Assembly (NCBI GenBank): GCA_965662045.1
Contig: CBFIGE010000005.1
Span: forward strand, 62,001 to 126,000
DNA: 64,000 nt
From: UBA3478 sp965662045
GTDB lineage: Bacteria; Bacteroidota; Bacteroidia; Flavobacteriales; Flavobacteriaceae
Direction: 5' to 3'
The notes under the pieces are model-generated. The model was not told the origin of the DNA and made no database searches. It saw only the letters and a list, made by a program, of their open reading frames with translations. The position numbers were made by a program, and so were the translations under genes. This document shows, in pieces, positions 62,556-64,000 of the stretch (the first letter of the stretch is position 1; the number at the start of each line of letters is the position of its first letter).

Positions 62556-63691
62556 TTGACACTAGATTTGTGATAGGCTTTGTCATAAATCGATTCGTAT
62601 AAAGGTAAAATCACATTAATATCAAATTTAAAAGAATGTTCTTGGGCTCTATCCTTAAACTCTTTTAATCGATTCTCGTCTTCAAGAATGTGAATAGTCG
62701 AGATAGACATACCTTCAATGTCACCGATTTCATTTAAAAATCCTGTAACTCCTTTTTCATTTACTTCTGGCAAACCTCCTGCATTAGAAGAAACAACAGC
62801 ACATTTATTTGCCATGGCTTCTAGAGCAGACAATCCAAAACTCTCCATTTCAGAAGGCAGTAAGAACAAATCAGTCCAACACAATATTCGATCAATTTCT
62901 GAGCTGTTTCCCAAAAAGTGAACCTTATCAGACAATCCTAATTTGTCTACAAGTTTCTTTGCTTTATTTTTCTCAGGCCCCTCACCTACCATAACGAGTT
63001 TGGAAGGAATCTTTTGAGTTACCTTTTCAAATACTCTAATTACATCAGGGATTCTCTTGACCTTTCTAAAATTAGATACATGTGTTATAATTTTTTCCTC
63101 TGGTAAAGCCACTAAATGACGTTTACAGGGTTTTGTTTTATTCTTTTCGTACTTTGAAACATCTATGAAATTGGGAATAACCTCTATCGGTCTTTGAATA
63201 TTAAACATGTCATAGGTCATGTTTTTTAAACTGTGGCTGACTGCAGTTACCCAATCTGAATGATTTATACTAAAAGTTACTGCGGGCTTATAGAAAGGAT
63301 GACTACCGACCAAAGTAACGTCTGTTCCGTGCAATGTAGTAATGATTGGAATGTTGTAACCTTCATCTTTCAACATGGTTTTGGCCATATAAGCTGCGTA
63401 AGCATTGGGAATCGCATAATGAACGTGAAGCACATCGATTTGATGTTTTCGAATGACGTTCACTAGCTTACTCGACAAGGCTAAATCATAAGGCTGGTGA
63501 TTAAATAATGGATAATCAGGAACTTGAACCTCGTGAAAAAATATATTTTTATTTAACTGAGACAATCGAACGGGCTGCTTGTAGGTAACAAAATGTATTT
63601 CGTGCCCCTTATCTGCAAAAGCAAGACCGAGCTCTGTGGCTACTACGCCACTTCCTCCAAAAGTTGGAAAACAAACTATAGCAATTTTCAA
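62543..63691 (-). CDS. bshA: N-acetyl-alpha-D-glucosaminyl L-malate synthase
   Basis: A 382-residue GT4 glycosyltransferase that joins UDP-GlcNAc and L-malate, the first step of bacillithiol synthesis. The N-terminal half has CFPTFGGSGVVATELGLAFADKGHE; the C-terminal nucleotide-sugar domain has KRIPDVIRVFEKV and PSEMESFGLSALEAMA with the EX7E pair. The gene for the next step, bshB1, sits at 1-536, about 62 kb away, and bshC is not seen. It is 27 bases downstream of the truncated hydrolase gene. Confidence 0.95.
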   Translation of the reverse strand: MKIAIVCFPTFGGSGVVATELGLAFADKGHEIHFVTYKQPVRLSQLNKNIFFHEVQVPDYPLFNHQPYDLALSSKLVNVIRKHQIDVLHVHYAIPNAYAAYMAKTMLKDEGYNIPIITTLHGTDVTLVGSHPFYKPAVTFSINHSDWVTAVSHSLKNMTYDMFNIQRPIEVIPNFIDVSKYEKNKTKPCKRHLVALPEEKIITHVSNFRKVKRIPDVIRVFEKVTQKIPSKLVMVGEGPEKNKAKKLVDKLGLSDKVHFLGNSSEIDRILCWTDLFLLPSEMESFGLSALEAMANKCAVVSSNAGGLPEVNEKGVTGFLNEIGDIEGMSISTIHILEDENRLKEFKDRAQEHSFKFDINVILPLYESIYDKAYHKSSVNQKL

Positions 63692-63718
63692 AAGCGCTTT
63701 TTAACAAAAATAAAGATA

Positions 63719-64000
63719 CTATTCGAGTATGGCATCATATACGGCTTGTTGAATACGAGTTCTGAGGTTTGAACGTAGTAAATGTGTATTATTTCCCTTA
63801 GGGTAAACGGCATTGGATAAAAAGACGAAGACAAGCTCTTTTTCTGGATCTGCCCAAACATACGTTCCAGTAAATCCGCTATGCCCAAAACTCTCTGAAG
63901 AAACACATCCACATGTAGGAACAGAATCTTTCAACTGCGGTTTATCAAATCCAACTCCACGCCTTACCCCCATATTACAATAGTAGCAGGTGTTAAAATC
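63719..64000 (-). CDS. C-terminal end of a beta-lactamase-type serine hydrolase (5' end outside window)
   Basis: 93 codons to the stop are visible, in frame to the window edge. The segment FGHSGFTGTYVWADPEKELVFVFLSNAVYP is the end of a beta-lactamase/penicillin-binding fold (HxG motif and last strands). In flavobacteria I recall, the gene next to bshA encodes a glycoside-hydrolase family 3 beta-N-acetylhexosaminidase fused to a beta-lactamase domain; this fits but is not provable here. Confidence 0.75.
   Translation of the reverse strand, partial: DFNTCYYCNMGVRRGVGFDKPQLKDSVPTCGCVSSESFGHSGFTGTYVWADPEKELVFVFLSNAVYPKGNNTHLLRSNLRTRIQQAVYDAILE

Noticed and set aside
63688..63912. 74-codon minus frame beside bshA
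   Set aside because: It is out of frame with the clear hydrolase C-terminus at 63719-64000.
1..64000. CRISPR arrays, transposons or anti-phage systems
   Set aside because: No spaced repeats, transposase genes or defence proteins were seen. The only mobile-element signal is the integrase.

Overview
The window is a gene-dense stretch of an AT-rich chromosome, almost certainly from a marine member of the Flavobacteriaceae (phylum Bacteroidota). The evidence is the gliding-motility gene gldFG, family content typical of this group (DUF4290, DUF5916, a DUF6090-like family, a START-like protein, a ResB-CcsA fusion), bacillithiol genes of the BshA/BshB1 type, and promoter elements of the Bacteroidota TTG...TAnnTTTG type. 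Most of the window reads as core genome. The accessory material is an integrase next to mnmE, a hexuronate catabolic block and several tiny secreted proteins.

Layout. Positions 1-4846 (minus) hold ccsBA, a Cys/Met-type PLP enzyme and the start of bshB1. Positions 4928-11150 (plus) hold a DUF2520 protein, kdsC, maf, a 45-residue membrane protein, a secreted PIG-L deacetylase and a sodium:solute symporter. Positions 12086-14588 are a tightly overlapping SRPBCC-SDR-photolyase operon, followed by a secreted M20 amidohydrolase, a pirin and a BLUF blue-light sensor. Positions 17589-25492 carry murA (Asp instead of the catalytic Cys), DUF4290, DUF493, recQ, fmt, an HU gene with a clear promoter and terminator, yqgE and a degenerate class IV aminotransferase. 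tRNA-Met follows at 25592. Positions 26318-35652 carry a ChaN-like protein, purC, phoH-like, a SAM hydrolase, a fused gldF-gldG gene, dnaN and mnmE.

Accessory part. A tyrosine recombinase lacking catalytic Arg I lies directly behind mnmE, next to an ABC-F gene whose sampled base composition is clearly richer in GC than its surroundings. Positions 41182-51689 are a sugar-acid block. An oxidoreductase and a two-domain DUF1080 lipoprotein diverge from uxuA, an SDR mannonate/fructuronate oxidoreductase and uxaC, and a complete TRAP transporter follows. Together these would import hexuronate and convert it to 2-keto-3-deoxygluconate. A LacI-like palindrome sits in the divergent intergenic region.

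The last part (51702-64000) carries a YgeA-type racemase, small membrane and lipoproteins, rmuC, a DUF5916 outer-membrane protein, and a polysaccharide block: CpsB-type phosphatase, an animal-like UDP-glucose dehydrogenase and a UDP-glucuronate epimerase. It ends with bshA and the 3' end of a hydrolase gene. bshB1 and bshA therefore sit near opposite ends of the window.

No CRISPR array, rRNA, transposase, prophage or recognisable anti-phage system was seen. The most unusual items are the gldF-gldG fusion, the Arg-less integrase beside a composition-shifted ABC-F gene at the mnmE 3' end, two tiny Cys-rich lipoproteins, the SDR without its catalytic Tyr in the photolyase operon, and two intrinsic terminators with no visible gene feeding them.
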